A DNA stretch of 64,000 nucleotides from Anoplopoma fimbria. Taxonomy: Eukaryota; Chordata; Actinopteri; Perciformes; Anoplopomatidae. This document shows, one piece after another, positions 39,561 to 53,498 of the stretch. Position numbers and translations under genes: made by a program. The stretch is from positions 16,010,744 to 16,074,743 of the forward strand of contig NC_072456.1 of the NCBI RefSeq assembly GCF_027596085.1, read 5' to 3'. A model generated the notes under the pieces. The model saw nothing but the letters and a program-made list of their open reading frames with translations. It ran no database searches and was not told the origin of the DNA. Within the stretch, counting starts at the first letter, position 1; every line of letters begins with the position of its first letter.

Positions 39561-40925
39561 ACCACACCACATTTAGAGGAAGAGCAACTTCATTTTCTGC
39601 TCAGGTAGACATTACTCCATATCTTTACATGGCAAGTAGATGTTTGGCGCAATATTACTGAGTCAAGTATATTGCACATTTTAGGAAGTGTAACCTGTAA
39701 AAGAAGCAAAAAACCTTGCCTACAATCAGAATGAACCAGTGCTTTTCAGGGGTTGTTACAGAGATTGCCTGCTGTTGCTGGCTGAAGAGAGGAGCACAGG
39801 GCGACATAAAGTGGAAACTCTTCAGGAATGGTGATTACTGGCCACTGAATTGAAACCAGCCAAGGAGAAACCAGATCTGAGACTGAGAAGTATTATGGTA
39901 GTTACATTGAATAAAAGCCTCGGCTCACCCCATCACTCCTGTTTTGCCTCCCCCACCAACACTGCACATTAAAGAGGAGATGGATCGTGAGTCTGTAAAA
40001 CAGAGACATAACCCTTTGAACCATTAGCGGTGCACAGATTAACAGGAGGGGATAGAGAAAGAGAAGCTCAGGTAGGAGGGAAGTCATTTGAAAAAAGAAA
40101 CCCTGTTTATCACAGAGAGTGAGCTGGCTGAATAAGAGATGCGGGCGGATGGCTAGCAGGGGCTACTAAAGAGAAAACATTACCCAAGGACTCCCCTCTG
40201 TGACTACCTTCTCCCTGACCAATCGCATTCCAGGTGCCTCACCCCTCTGAGCTTGCATTATTAAATTAAAGGCCAAGATTTATACCCCAGTGCCAAAGCA
40301 ACGGCTTTAGTCAGATTTGGAATCATTTATCCCATCAGAGGGTCAGCCAGTGTGAGGTTTGATTGATTGAGCTAGGGCAGTGAGGGGAGTATACGGTTAC
40401 AAACTGCTGTTGCAAGCCAGAGCTCCTGCATCTTAAACTCAGCGGTGTACAACCTTATAGAGTCCAGACATAGCAACACTGGCGCAGGTAAACAATTCCC
40501 CTGACCACAATGAACAGATATGGCAATGGGGATGGAGACATTATTAGTATGCCAGTTAAAGACCAGAATTCAGACTACAGTAGATTGTTTTATAATGTAC
40601 TTTTGGAGTTTTCTAGACAGCAGGGCAGCAGTCTGGTTATACATACTCACTTAACAGACCTCCCTTCTGCCTCATCTTGCTTTGAGATAAATGCACACAT
40701 GTTCAAATACTATCAGTAGCGATACTGATGTTACTACTACTACTACTGATAAGGTAAATGTTTTATTTAACTGTGCAGGTTAGAGTGGATTATCCTTATA
40801 CCACTTGACAAATATTGAGTAAGAATAGAGTTGGAAAGAGTTGCCGGTTCAGAAAATATCTTTCCACAGCATTAAAGTACAGGAGTCCCCTGGATAATGG
40901 ACTCCATTTCTATCACAGTTTTACC
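39561..40925. other. Gene-free unique sequence with a CNE-like block
   Basis: The part at 40195-40400 has a CCAATCGCATTCCAGGTG stretch (CCAAT, TEAD-like CATTCCA and E-box CAGGTG overlapping within about 20 bases), followed by TTGCATTATTAAATTAAAGG. That density is typical of regulatory DNA. An ACT trinucleotide run lies at 40732-40749. No exon was found. Confidence 0.5.
40732..40749 (+). repeat. (ACT)n trinucleotide repeat
   Basis: About six TAC/ACT units in tandem, ending in GATAAGG. Confidence 0.9.
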
Positions 40926-41340
40926 CAAAGCACTTCATAATTTGCCTCTTATTCATCCGTTCACACACTTAGTCAAACAACGGCAGCTAGCTATAGGGTT
41001 GAAATCACCAGAGGCCCCATACGATATTATCAAGTTACTAAAGTCATGATACCATCTTATTGCAATTTTTTTTTTTAAATGTGATATGTTGAGTAATGCA
41101 ATGTCTTATATTGCAATTTTTTGTGATTTATTACCTTTTTTACACAGCAACTTATACAGTTTTTCAACATCTGTTTTATCTAATAACATAAGGTTTTCAC
41201 TGGGATCATCTCACACAACATGGGTTTGTCAGTTAAGCAGACAGACCAACACTCCAGCTGTATCGATTTTTTCCCCCAACCCTAGCAAGCTATATGCAAG
41301 GCACTGGCCTCACCACTGGGAGCAATTGGGGTTCAGTTAT
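40926..41340. repeat. Older dispersed repeat, split by a MITE
   Basis: The left part (40926-40993) reads CAAAGCACTTCATAATTTGC then CATCCGTTCACACACTTAG. The right part (41285-41340) reads ATGCAAGGCACTGGCCTCAC then GGGAGCAATTGGGGTTCAGT. Joined, they follow a common fish repeat whose pattern I recall as AAAGCGCTTTACAATNATGCC, CATTCACCCATTCACACAC, ATGCAAGGCGC, GGGAGCAACTTGGGGTTCAG. The 291-bp element between them is therefore an insertion into this copy. Family name not assigned. Confidence 0.65.
40994..41284. mobile_element. hAT-like MITE, 291 bp, nested in an older repeat
   Basis: It starts TAGGGTTG (40994-41001) and ends CAACCCTA (41277-41284), perfect 8-bp terminal inverted repeats. Flanking octamers are GCTAGCTA (40986-40993) and GCAAGCTA (41285-41292), a 7-of-8 target duplication. 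Internal phrases such as AAATCACCAGAGGCCCCATA near the left end, and TTTATCTAATAACATAAGG followed by GGATCATCTC in the middle, match a non-autonomous family I recall from teleosts. It encodes nothing; the 85-codon frame over it is incidental. Confidence 0.82.
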
Positions 41341-43631
41341 TAGCGGTGAGGGATCATGTCTTTCTAACTGCACTATAGACTCCCTCTGGTTTCCTAGGAA
41401 TTTGCCAGAAACAGATGTAAATGTTTTGGATTATATGGCTCTGTTTTGGTACATTTGAATCAAAAACAGCAACTTGAAACAGGATCATAGCAGTATAGAG
41501 GCAGAAAAACAGGATGCTGGCTGTATTACCTGATGTTTCTATTTTCTGAGTTCCTGTAGGGATGCTACAATAGCTGTGGAAAATCATCAAAGGATCACAG
41601 CAACACGTGCATGTGAAGGTGGATGTTTAAGTTGCCCCCAGGCCCCATTGCTTCATTTCAAAATTTTGAACACTTGAAGGGCCGTTATTTTCATAAATAG
41701 AGGAACCAAAATCCTCAATGAAAGGTGCAGCAGTATTAGATGATTGAAATGGGAGCTGTCTGAATTCGAAACATATGATCTCAAGGAATTTAACTTAATG
41801 CTGTTAAGAAACTCTAATGGATCATATTGAGCCATGTTGACTAGCTGTAAAGTGTGCGTTGAATTACAGTGGGCCTCTCTGATGCACCCACTGGCCTCTG
41901 CACCTGGTTTCAACATTGTGACATCACCAGTGGAAATGGGAATGTTTACATTCTCACAACTGCATCAGAGAAGTCAATCAATCTTCATCTTTCACGGATA
42001 TCCACTATCACAACAGCACCTAATCAAGAGATAAAAGGAGGCTCCTAATTTGTCCAGATTTGTATGTCGGCGAGTCTGTAAGAAAATAACAGATAATATT
42101 AATGTGGAAAACTTTCATTAAAAATATGGAAAAATATTTGGAGGTATGCCGCAGTCACCAGAGGGATATGATGGTTTCACATGACACTGATTTTCAAAGT
42201 GCTGGTGGCAATGAGGTTAGTTTTAAACAAGAAAAGAAAAATAAATAAATAAGTCTGTCCCTCAGGAAGTCAATTACATAATTATGGATGATCTATAATT
42301 TCATATTATCTGAAGAAATGTGTAGAAATTAGAAATGAACACAAACTGTCACTTAATTTGTAAGAGTTTCCATTGCTCCTGCTTTGTAAAGCCTTTGAAA
42401 CACCCATGTATGTTATTATTCAATGTTTAGAAATAACAGGACAAATAAGTCTTAAATAATATAATGGCTATACTATGCACATTCAGTACTGTAGTATACA
42501 TGCCATGTATTTATGAGAATAAGACTCGAAGTTGCTACATGATGATTGATAGGTTAATATCTGACCGCCAGCAGATCAGGTCTCCACCTGCTCTGTATCA
42601 GCCATAAGATGAAGCAGCTGTGGTGACGGCATGGGTTCGGGCTGACACGTGATATGTAGCATTTCAAGTTATCTTCACAACACAGCGGTTGATAAAATAA
42701 CCAGGTTAAGATGACAAAGAGCTGGTTGTTTAGTCTGATACTGAGTGTTTTTGCAAAATTAAACTAATGGTCTTAAGCACAGGAGAAGAAGGACAAAATA
42801 CGTATTTATCAACCTTAAGTTGACTTCTTACTTAGTGATGTTTGCAACACTAGAATTATCTCTTATTCCAATCCTCCACTTCAGCTGTATTATTTTCTTT
42901 TTCATTCAATTATATTACAATGATTTCATTATTTTGGCTGTTTTTTTTCCACAGTGTCAAGCAAGTTTCAGCACGTTTCCTTCGTTTCATCATTCAATAT
43001 ATAATTTAAACAATTAATTTTATCAATTCTCATTTGATTTGTTTTGGATACGGTTGGTGTATTTTTGGCAAGGCAATTATTCTTAACTTAAGTTTTTTAT
43101 ATGCCTTTTTTTGATAGCTTCCAGAAAACCAGTAAATATGTAAGAAGTTCAGGAAAAACATCTGGTGGACACTTGGTGTTCCAACAGTGATCACTTAAAG
43201 TACATGGCTGAAATTTCCTGCTCTAATATTTTGTGGGTTATGACACTGTCCTGTGCTTTCAGGGTGGTTGCAGAAGCAGCATGTTTGTGTCAGGCGATAT
43301 GTTGAGCTGTTGGTGCTGACACAGCGACAAAAGAAGCTGGTTGGAACCCCTGTTGGTTTCCTGAAATTGTTTCTTTTTGGCTTTGCAGAGGCCTGTTGAA
43401 AGGAATGCAGGTGCAAGCGATGACTGCAGTGTGAAACATCACATCAGTTTCAAAACAGCTGTTACTAGTGCAAAGATATACAGTAGGACATCAAAAAACC
43501 TTGATGTGTAATTTATGGATCTGACTTTCTTTTGCGTGCTTGGAGCCACATTGTTATGTTTCACAGTCAAAAGCCACGCTTGAGACAAAGATCTAAAAAA
43601 AAAAAAGGAAAAAAAAGTGCATTGAAAAATA
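41341..43631. other. Gene-free unique sequence
   Basis: There are stops in every frame. At 42935-42955 a T-rich tract ends in TTCCACAG, an acceptor look-alike, but the DNA after it is AT-rich and soon closed by stops. A short A-rich stretch with AAAAAAAAAAAA lies near 43594. No element ends were recognised before 43632. Confidence 0.62.
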
Positions 43632-44215
43632 TAGGGTGGAGCGATTGGACAAATATATTTTCTATTGTTGATTGGCTGAGTACATTGCCAGTTGTTGTTT
43701 TTGGGAGAAATTTTTTTTATTCATTTAATCGCGTGCCTCCAAAGAATGAGTAAGAGCTGCTGCTTAGCGTGCAGCTGGCCCATCGCTTAGTGGAGGACGT
43801 AGTTGCACAAAGAGGCCAGCAAAGAGACGGTTGGAAAAAACAACTTATAGAGCGAGCATATTTTCACATGTAACTCTTTGAATTAATTATTTATTTTGAC
43901 CAAACCATCTTTTGAGCTTGAATGAATGGTGTTTTACATTGATTTAACAAGTCAATTGAGGTTGTCCTAATTCGGTGAAAGAGAGAAACTTGTTTAATAT
44001 ATTTTCGGTTTACTGTTTAATTATTTTCTTTTTTATAAGAAAAATATGGGTGTTAGTTTATTTCTTTATTTTTCTTTATTAGACTAAACAAGCTAAGAGA
44101 GAACTTTAAATGCATAGTAAACTTGCTACCGAAGCAACAGAAGGCTGCGCAATTATATCGGTATTTGCTGGTTGATGGTGGCCGGCTGAAAATTTTTACA
44201 TATTGCCCAACCCTA
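43632..44215. mobile_element. Possible TAGGG-ended DNA transposon derivative, 584 bp
   Basis: The left end TAGGGTGGAGCGATTGGACA and the reversed right end TAGGGTTGGGCAATATGTAA align over roughly 28 bp, both continuing to a TTTTC. The right end also carries ATATCGGTATTTGCTGGT followed by TTGCCCAACCCTA, a pattern common at the ends of fish MITEs. Flanking octamers (GAAAAATA and ATATACAC) do not match, so the two ends could belong to separate fragments. No coding capacity. Confidence 0.5.
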
Positions 44216-45386
44216 ATATACACACCACGTGTCATTTGTGTCCACAAGTTTTTTATCAACCACTTCTTTATTCCATCCCAGTTGACTATATCTGGTACCC
44301 CTGTAATCATGTTAGTCATGGCTCACAAATTCTTTAACAGTCACATGATGATCTAAAGCCAGTTTTAGTTATTTTTAATGCATTTCATCTCTTAAGGTGG
44401 TTTGTTCCAGAGCATTTGTTAGGAACTGGACTGTTTGAAGGCAGATGTAGTTCCTGGCTGCATCCTTTCAACAAACTGCCTCCTGGTAATTAGCCATTAT
44501 TCTAGAACTGAGAGGTGGGCTGTCCAGGGGCAACTACACTTGTCTGGAAGCAATCATGGAGTTGGCAGGCTGGTAGACAGCCTTGTCATACGGAGATGAC
44601 TCTCCTGCTGGGTGTGTCTTCTCCAGTGAGGATGAACTCTGACAAAAGAAAATGGCTGACACCCAAAATATAATTATGCAGGCCTCACATACAACACATA
44701 AATGCACATCTGGAACAAAAAGTAGTAACTTGTCATCAATGTCCTTTATGGATGATGTTTTTTAGTTACTTTTTTTTGGGGTGGAAAGGTTATCAAATGG
44801 CATATCCCAATTCCCCCTTCCTAAAAATGGCATATAATAGTATTAGTTTAATGAAATAACTTAAGATATAGACAAAAATATATTAAAAACTCAATGTTCA
44901 TTGTCCCTTATACTCCAGCTATCACCACCACCACCTACTAAAAAACAGATTTTGAACTTTGTGGAATATTTATGCAGCCTAGCGATGTTTTGCCCTGTGA
45001 AGTCATATTAGGTGACCTTCAACAAGTGACTCCATAATTATAGGCGAGCACGCAAGGTATGCCAAGTGACCTTCCTTCATCTGTGTCCAGACCTAAACAT
45101 CACAGAGGGAAAATAATAATAACAACTGACACGTCTACCTCCGGCGCAGACTGGCAACTGGATCCAGATGGAGGGAGCATATCATTACCGTTTTATTGGG
45201 AGATATCAAAACAGAGAGGCACATTCCAGGAACCCGTCACTCTCCTGCAGATTGTTGCTTTTGAAGCGAAAAATTAAAGGCAATATTGTTTGTCTGTCGT
45301 TTGACTTTGTACTCAGCGAGTGCTCAAGATGGACGCAGTGCACTGCCATGAAGTACTAAGGTGTTGAGAAAAGCAAAAAAGAGCAC

Positions 45387-45413
45387 AGAGCAGGGCTACG
45401 CAGGCCCTGCTCT
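45387..45413. repeat. Perfect 10-bp GC-rich inverted repeat
   Basis: AGAGCAGGGC, a seven-base loop TACGCAG, then GCCCTGCTCT. Seven of ten pairs are G-C, so the hairpin would be stable as DNA or RNA. No terminator or RNA gene context exists in this eukaryotic setting. Confidence 0.93.
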
Positions 45414-45571
45414 TTGAGAAAGGAGCTTTGGGATAAGAGAAAAACTCAAATTCACTCAAAGACACGCTCCCTCAACGCTCTGCGTCTGTGGCCTGCAGGA
45501 ATACACGGACATAGCAAGACCCAAAGCGTGCTGGCCCAGCTTCTTTAATTAAAACAGATGACTGGAGGCAG

Positions 45572-45592
45572 CCCCCCACCCCACCCAACCCC
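45572..45592 (-). other. G-quadruplex motif on the minus strand (C-run on plus)
   Basis: C runs of 6, 4, 3 and 4 with loops of 1, 1 and 2 bases, which gives a canonical quadruplex motif on the minus strand and an i-motif candidate on the plus strand. It lies about 160 bp from the GC hairpin at 45387. Confidence 0.85.
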
Positions 45593-47150
45593 TTTACTCC
45601 CTCCTACTTTGAATTTTGCTGCAAACATCATGCTGACTCATTTCTTAGACTTGAGGCAGTGCGTGAATACCTGAGAACTCAGTCGTCTTTCAGCATTGCC
45701 ACCCTTTCATCCTTGAAAGCCAAGTCTCCTTCTTTTCAGGTCAGGCTCTTGCTGTGTGCAACCAGGGAGACTTTCAGAAACCCCTCCAGCCCTCCTCCCC
45801 CTTTCCTTTCACCCCCCTCTGACATCCTGGACCCACTCTTTGATGGTCTCTGCCTGTATTGGAATCTTATTATTTGCTTATTTCTTTGTATACCTTAGGA
45901 TGTTTAGTTATGCGTATTTCTACCAGTCCTCGCTACTGCCTCCGCACACACAGATAAATATGCACTCAGACATACGCACTTTTGTTTTCTTCCTCAAAGA
46001 AATCACTGCAGGGTGCAGACATCCCGTGTCCTCTTCACAGCGTGTCACAGCCAGTGTTGAGTTGCAGTTTTCATCAGGTAACTGTACAATGTACGTGTTG
46101 GCACTGAAACCCACCGTTGCACCCCAGAGTTAGCATTAGCCTGATTAGATCACTGCCGGTGGAGGAGGGTGGGGGTGCGGCTCCAAAAACAAGCGTACCC
46201 AAGTACTGGGAGAGAGGAGACGGTGCGGTGTTTCCCACTTTGATCCAATGTCAGGAAGTATTGAGAGGCAGCTCTTGAAGGAAGCTTGAAGACAAGGCAA
46301 GAGAGATGAGAGGAAAGGTGACCTGACCGCCACCGGGCCCCAGGGGCCACAGAGCCTATGTGCCCGTCAATTTTCTCACATATATAATTTGAATGGGCAA
46401 GATGACTAGTAATGTTGGGAGGATAAAATTCACAGGGAAGGTTTAGATTTCATTGATATCCCTGATTACCAGTAGAAGGTTGGCAATTAGTTGAAGAAAC
46501 AAACTTACAGTATAGATACCAATCTAGGAATGGTGCAAGTCTTTAAGTTTCAGTCAAAATTTAAGTCAAAAGCATTGTTGAATGTTTATCCCTGCGTAGA
46601 AGGCTATGATTGTGTGTCTACATGTGTCCACATGCGTCTTTGAACTCTATGGCATTTATGTAAATGTAACAATCTGCAAAGTACATTTTTTCAGAATGGA
46701 TATAAATGATTAGATTAATATTGTTTGCTTTCATTAGTAGAACACATAAGTATGAACATGAAATGAAAATGATAAATACTAAAATAAACCAATAGAAACC
46801 TAAACTGGGCAGTGATGACTAAGGTATACCAGCAGTCTGTGAGACTTCCAACTCCTTAAACACATTCTGGATATACTAATATATGGAGTAATATCTCCTC
46901 AATACGATCATGTTATTGCTGAGATTTAATTAGTAAAGCCATTTTTAGGACACGTACATTTTGCATATGTTTTACAATTTTTTTCTCAGCCTGATCCAGT
47001 CCAAGTTTGTAGATGGCAGCACAGCATCAATTTAACTGAAATATATTATTATTGTATTCTTTATTAAAATCGGATGTCAAGGTACAACCTCATCACAACA
47101 CAGGAAAGGGATAATCAAAAGTGTACTCGACAACAACCATCTTGTTTATC

Positions 47151-47520
47151 ACTCAATTTTGAGCTGTCTTGAACAGACTTCCTATTTTCAAATGTGCAGT
47201 AACAAGACCCTTCAAGTCAAAGTTCCATGAAAAAAAAGGATGTGTACAAACTGGCTGCTAACATTGTCTGCCATTTAGCTTTGGGTTTATCTGAGCTTTT
47301 TCCCTATAACAGCTGCCTACTGTGTCTGAAAAAAATCCTATGTGAGCAGTGAGAGTGAACTAAAACCGCAAAGTTGTGAACAGTAAAAACAAAACAATAG
47401 GCTGAAACTCTCCAACTAAAAAGCTCCATAGTCACTACAGATTTGAGTGATAATTGTTTGTGGGTTTGTCACTACGATGTGATATTTCACAATATAGATA
47501 GTAATTCCCATAATCCATTT
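47151..47520. repeat. Suspected dispersed-repeat relic
   Basis: The phrases CTGCCATTTAGCTTTG, CCTACTGTGTCTGAAAAAAA, GAGAGTGAACTAAAACCGCA and AATAGGCTGAAACTCTCC follow one another in an order I recall from interspersed repeats in fish. Ends and family are unknown. Confidence 0.38.
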
Positions 47521-48959
47521 TTAATATTAGATTATTGAATAGACTTTAATACATGCTCAAGCAATTATGTAGCACTGTAGCACCTGTTTATCTGAACCAT
47601 GCAGTGGGGCTTGGTGTCATGCTGCACAGCTCACCGAGGATTCCCAACTGCCCTTCATTGATGGCAGTTCTCTCCGCATGATGTCCACAGGGTGACATCA
47701 CCCTCAACTATTCATCAATTTTGCCAAAGCAAACGGCACACTTCGGGCCCTGGGGTCTGTTGAGGAAAGAGACAAGGGTGTCCTGAGGAGCAGACAGCTT
47801 TCTGGCCTTGGGCCCGTGTCAACATTCACGCTGGGAACCCTGGACCCAGAATGAAGTGATATCATTGGTCTAAGGACTTTTACAGCCCAGCAAGCCCAAA
47901 CACTATAAATCATAACTTCAGACACATGTGAGGTTTAAGATGAATGGATTGACCACCAGTTCTGAAAGGACAGAGTAAAAATTACAAAAAGTGGTCTCAA
48001 ACAAGCCAGGTCGGCTGTTGCTGTATTATTTGATGATCCTGCAGCCAATAACAATCTCATCTGCTTCATATGTGGCTTTGACTTAATAGACTCTGAAAAA
48101 TGATGTCTTTTCATACAGTTTACTGTGTTTTTGTTGAAACCTGCAAGCTCCTTGTAAGTATAAAAACTCAATAACTGCAGTGTGTGTGCACAAGTGAATA
48201 TGGCAGACCAGAATAGTTAATGTAAGCTCTCAAAAGTGACAGTGCACAGACAAAACTGAACCGTGGAAATCAAGAAATTGTGTAGTGGACAGAATCCAAC
48301 AGCTATAAACAGGTTGGACCACACCATACAGAGCCTCCATCTCCACCCCTGCATTCCTCTTCCTCTTTGGCCCGTGGAATTGTAGGGCAAAATCCTTATG
48401 CTGATATTTTACCTGTTTCAGTAAGACATCTGATAAGTTCTACTCGCTGTAGAAGCTGTCAAACGTTTCTCTCTCTGTTTACAAAACCCACTTCTAACTG
48501 GAGGGAAAAAATGTGACTGTTGATTACACGTCCAAGAAAAATACTGAGGTTCTAGTTGTTAACGTGCTTTCTGTCCAAGTGAAGAGCAGTGTGTTTTCAG
48601 AGAGCTGCAAGCAGTTTTGCAGTGGGCCTATTAACTTACAGTAAAACCATGTTCACCATGTGAGAAGAGTAAAACCTGTGAAATAGTGCAGGATGGGCTA
48701 AAGTGTGGAGGGATTCATGCTGTTATGAGTCCCCACTTAGGATGTGGCTCTGATTGACAACAATCGAGGCGATCAAGATTTATAGCTGCATGGGATTCTG
48801 TGCTGTAGCAGACATCTGGTTTGACCGATGTTTATGTGGCTTTGCGGAGCAGTGAAAAACTTTCTGTGAGTCCGAAGATGAAAGTCAGAAAAGAGAAAGA
48901 AGAGTTATGTTGTAGGTTTATCGTGTCTGTGTTGGCTGTTAAACTTTTGTTGGTGTAAG
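47521..48959. other. Gene-free unique sequence
   Basis: No exon recognised. The part at 47600-47860 is GC-richer and unique-looking, with a TTCATTGATGGCAG motif near 47656. Otherwise plain DNA. Confidence 0.6.
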
Positions 48960-49369
48960 CTATATTTTTCAGTAGAAAGCTAGACTTCCACTCAGACATT
49001 AAAGTCTCCTTCCTCTCAAAAATGTGTTTTGCTCATATTTTTACTTCACTTGGATCGAATGTTTGGCCTTCAATGTGCAGAATCATGCTTTTGCAGAGTT
49101 TGACACTCACAAGGGAGAATGTTTCTGTAAGATCACTTTAAGTCTGAGTTTTGCACATATTTATACCAGCATTTTTTGCAACTTCACAGCTTGTTTGGAA
49201 GCAAATCCAGGTTTAAGTGAAGTAGGAGACATCTTGTGTCCAGCAGTTTAACTTTTTTAATGAACAATATTTGCATATTAAAGCATCCAGTATATTTCAA
49301 TAAGGGAGAAGAAAGAGATACTATTACACAAAGCAGTAAACATGTCTTAAACATGTCTGGAGGGTATCT
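48960..49369. repeat. Suspected dispersed-repeat relic next to the fold-back element
   Basis: The run ATTAAAGTCTCCTTCCTCTC, ATGTGTTTTGCTCATATTTT, CACTTGGATCGAATGTTTGG and later CAGGTTTAAGTGAAGTAGGA, ACATCTTGTGTCCAGCAG resembles an interspersed sequence I recall from fish. If correct, two repeats abut here. Its 75-codon frame is incidental. Confidence 0.42.
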
Positions 49370-49373
49370 TTAA

Positions 49374-49693
49374 AGGATTAGACAGACATTTGGGTAAACA
49401 TGCTTATTTAGTTTATAGTGGAGGGTTAGATAAAAAGATTAACAACACTTCACACAAAGACTGGATCAGGGCGTAACAGCTAGCAGGGCTTCGTCCAGTT
49501 TTCACAAAATCCACCTACCAGAACCTCTAAAAATTGGCAGTGTGTGCAATATTTGTTTAATCTGTAAAAAGTTTTTTCAGTGTTAGTGATATGCTATGCC
49601 GAACCGACTGCTGGATGTAGAAGTTATGGGAATGGTGTCTATCTTTCCACATAGAAAAAAAGGCATGTTTTTCCAAAATGTCAAATTATTCCT
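49374..49693. mobile_element. Fold-back element, copy 2, flanked by TTAA
   Basis: It begins AGGATTAGACAGACATTTGG and ends CCAAAATGTCAAATTATTCCT, which reversed reads AGGAATAATTTGACATTTTGG: long inverted ends. TTAA borders both sides (49370-49373 and 49694-49697), as for piggyBac-type targets, although TTAA is also intrinsic to a palindromic end. Internal phrases AAAGACTGGATCAGGGC, CACAAAATCCACCTACCAGA and ACCTCTAAA match the same percomorph family as the copy at 32321, preserving a different interior. No coding capacity. Confidence 0.75.
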
Positions 49694-50654
49694 TTAAAAA
49701 AGAATTGTGAAAAAGCAAACTGACCTTTTGAAAAGGAACTGAAAGCATGAACAAGAAGTCACAATGGTTCTCTTTCAAAGAAGCTATCTCTCTCTCTCGT
49801 GTTTCCTCTGAAAGTTATATTCAATGGTGTTGTCGGACTGCATTAAAGAGGTCAAAACTGATTGTTGGTCATCTTCGTACGAGCAGCGAGTTACAAATGA
49901 AAAAGATGTGGTGAGAAATCAAAAGTGATTAACACTTAATGAAAACCTTAAACTGTGGGTTGAAGGCTGATGACATCTCTGACTACTGGTGTACATCTGA
50001 AGAGATTGTTGTATACTGTATATTCCTGCCTCACAACATGTTGAGTTTTTAACTCCATGTTTGATCCTGCAATAAAAAAATAAACACAATCCAGATGACC
50101 ACATAATAACCACAAGACCAAACCCTGAATTAGAGAAAACATGTATAACCTCTAGCAACTTTCCCTCCCCAATTTTTTCATCTTCCATTTTAATAAACAG
50201 TCCCATTTTTAAATGCCCTGCCAGGCCCAAGACAGTGTGTGTGCTCACAATGACACACACAAAAAGGTTCAGGGACACAGTCCAGGGAGCAGCTGGTTTG
50301 CTGAACTGTGATCAGCAGTTACAGAACACGCTTTACCACCCAATGCGTGTTACCAGCAACATTTAGGCTCAAGCGTTTGTCTTCATTTGAGCTTTGGCTG
50401 TTAAATATGCCTTGGGGATGGCCACTTGACCCCAGAAACTATTGTATGCAGCCACAGAAAATGCCTCTTCCTTTTCTCATTTATTGCAACTCTAATGGAG
50501 GGACAGAGTGACGAGGGTGAGCGGTCTTGTTACCAAATGTGGAGAGGGAGGGACAGCCATCTGAATTTTTTATTAGAAATGCTATCTATGATCCAGACGA
50601 ACAGATGGGTACATGAAAGGATGTGTGTGTGTTTTATTAAACTGTGCTTCTGCA

Positions 50655-50656
<2 letters not shown>
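49694..50656. other. Gene-free unique sequence
   Basis: A 119-codon minus-strand frame (49919-50278) has no recognisable domain. The 163-codon plus-strand frame that starts at 50426 is mostly Val-Cys repeats from the TG arrays downstream and should not be called a gene. Confidence 0.62.

Positions 50657-50743
<87 letters not shown>
50657..50743 (+). repeat. (TG)n microsatellite, first of a pair
   Basis: A pure TG array of about 87 bp, ending in TTTGTATTTGTGG. A second, longer TG array begins 64 bp downstream, so the two may be one array split by a decayed middle. Confidence 0.98.
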
Positions 50744-50746
<3 letters not shown>

Positions 50747-50805
50747 TATTTGTGGACCAGATTTTGTGAGTGTTTGTATATCTGTTTCTGTGCATATGCC
50801 TGTGT

Positions 50806-53167
<2,362 letters not shown>

Positions 53168-53498
53168 TAGAGTCAAAACAATTAGTCAATGTATCGGTCA
53201 TTTAATAGACAAAGTATTTTTTTGATTATCAAAATAGTAACATTATCTAATATTTTTTCAAGCAAAAGTCCCAAACATTAGGTCCAGCTTTTCAATTTGA
53301 GGGTTTTATGTTTTGTTTTTTTTGGGTTTAATGCAGTAGTTGGTCAGACAAAGGGAGCATTTTGAAGATGTTGGCCTTCAGGAAGTTGAGATGGCAAGTA
53401 TCACTATTTTCTTACATTTCCTAACTCAAACTATCAATTGATAGATAAAGAAAACAATGGGCAGAAAGTGGATAGTAAAAGTAATCATTGCAGCCCTT
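53168..53498. mobile_element. hAT-like MITE relic, about 331 bp
   Basis: The right end AAGTAATCATTGCAGCCCT matches the terminus of a MITE family I recall from teleosts (reversed AGGGCTGCAACNAANGATTA). The left end TAGAGTCAAAACAATTAGTC is a decayed partner. Internal phrases in family order are TTGATTATCAAAATAGTAAC, TCAAGCAAAAGTCCCAAAC, GTTGGTCAGACAAAGGGAGC and TCACTATTTTCTTACATTTC. I found no clear target duplication. It is more diverged than the copy at 13219 and belongs to a different family. Confidence 0.75.

Larger units (their letters stand above)
44216..47150. other. Gene-free unique sequence with GC-rich structured patch
   Basis: No exon recognised; the longest frame (125 codons, 45756-46133 plus) has no domain. 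The patch at 45380-45600 holds a 10-bp GC hairpin and a C-run motif, listed separately. At 46160-46184 the DNA is again G-rich. Confidence 0.58.
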
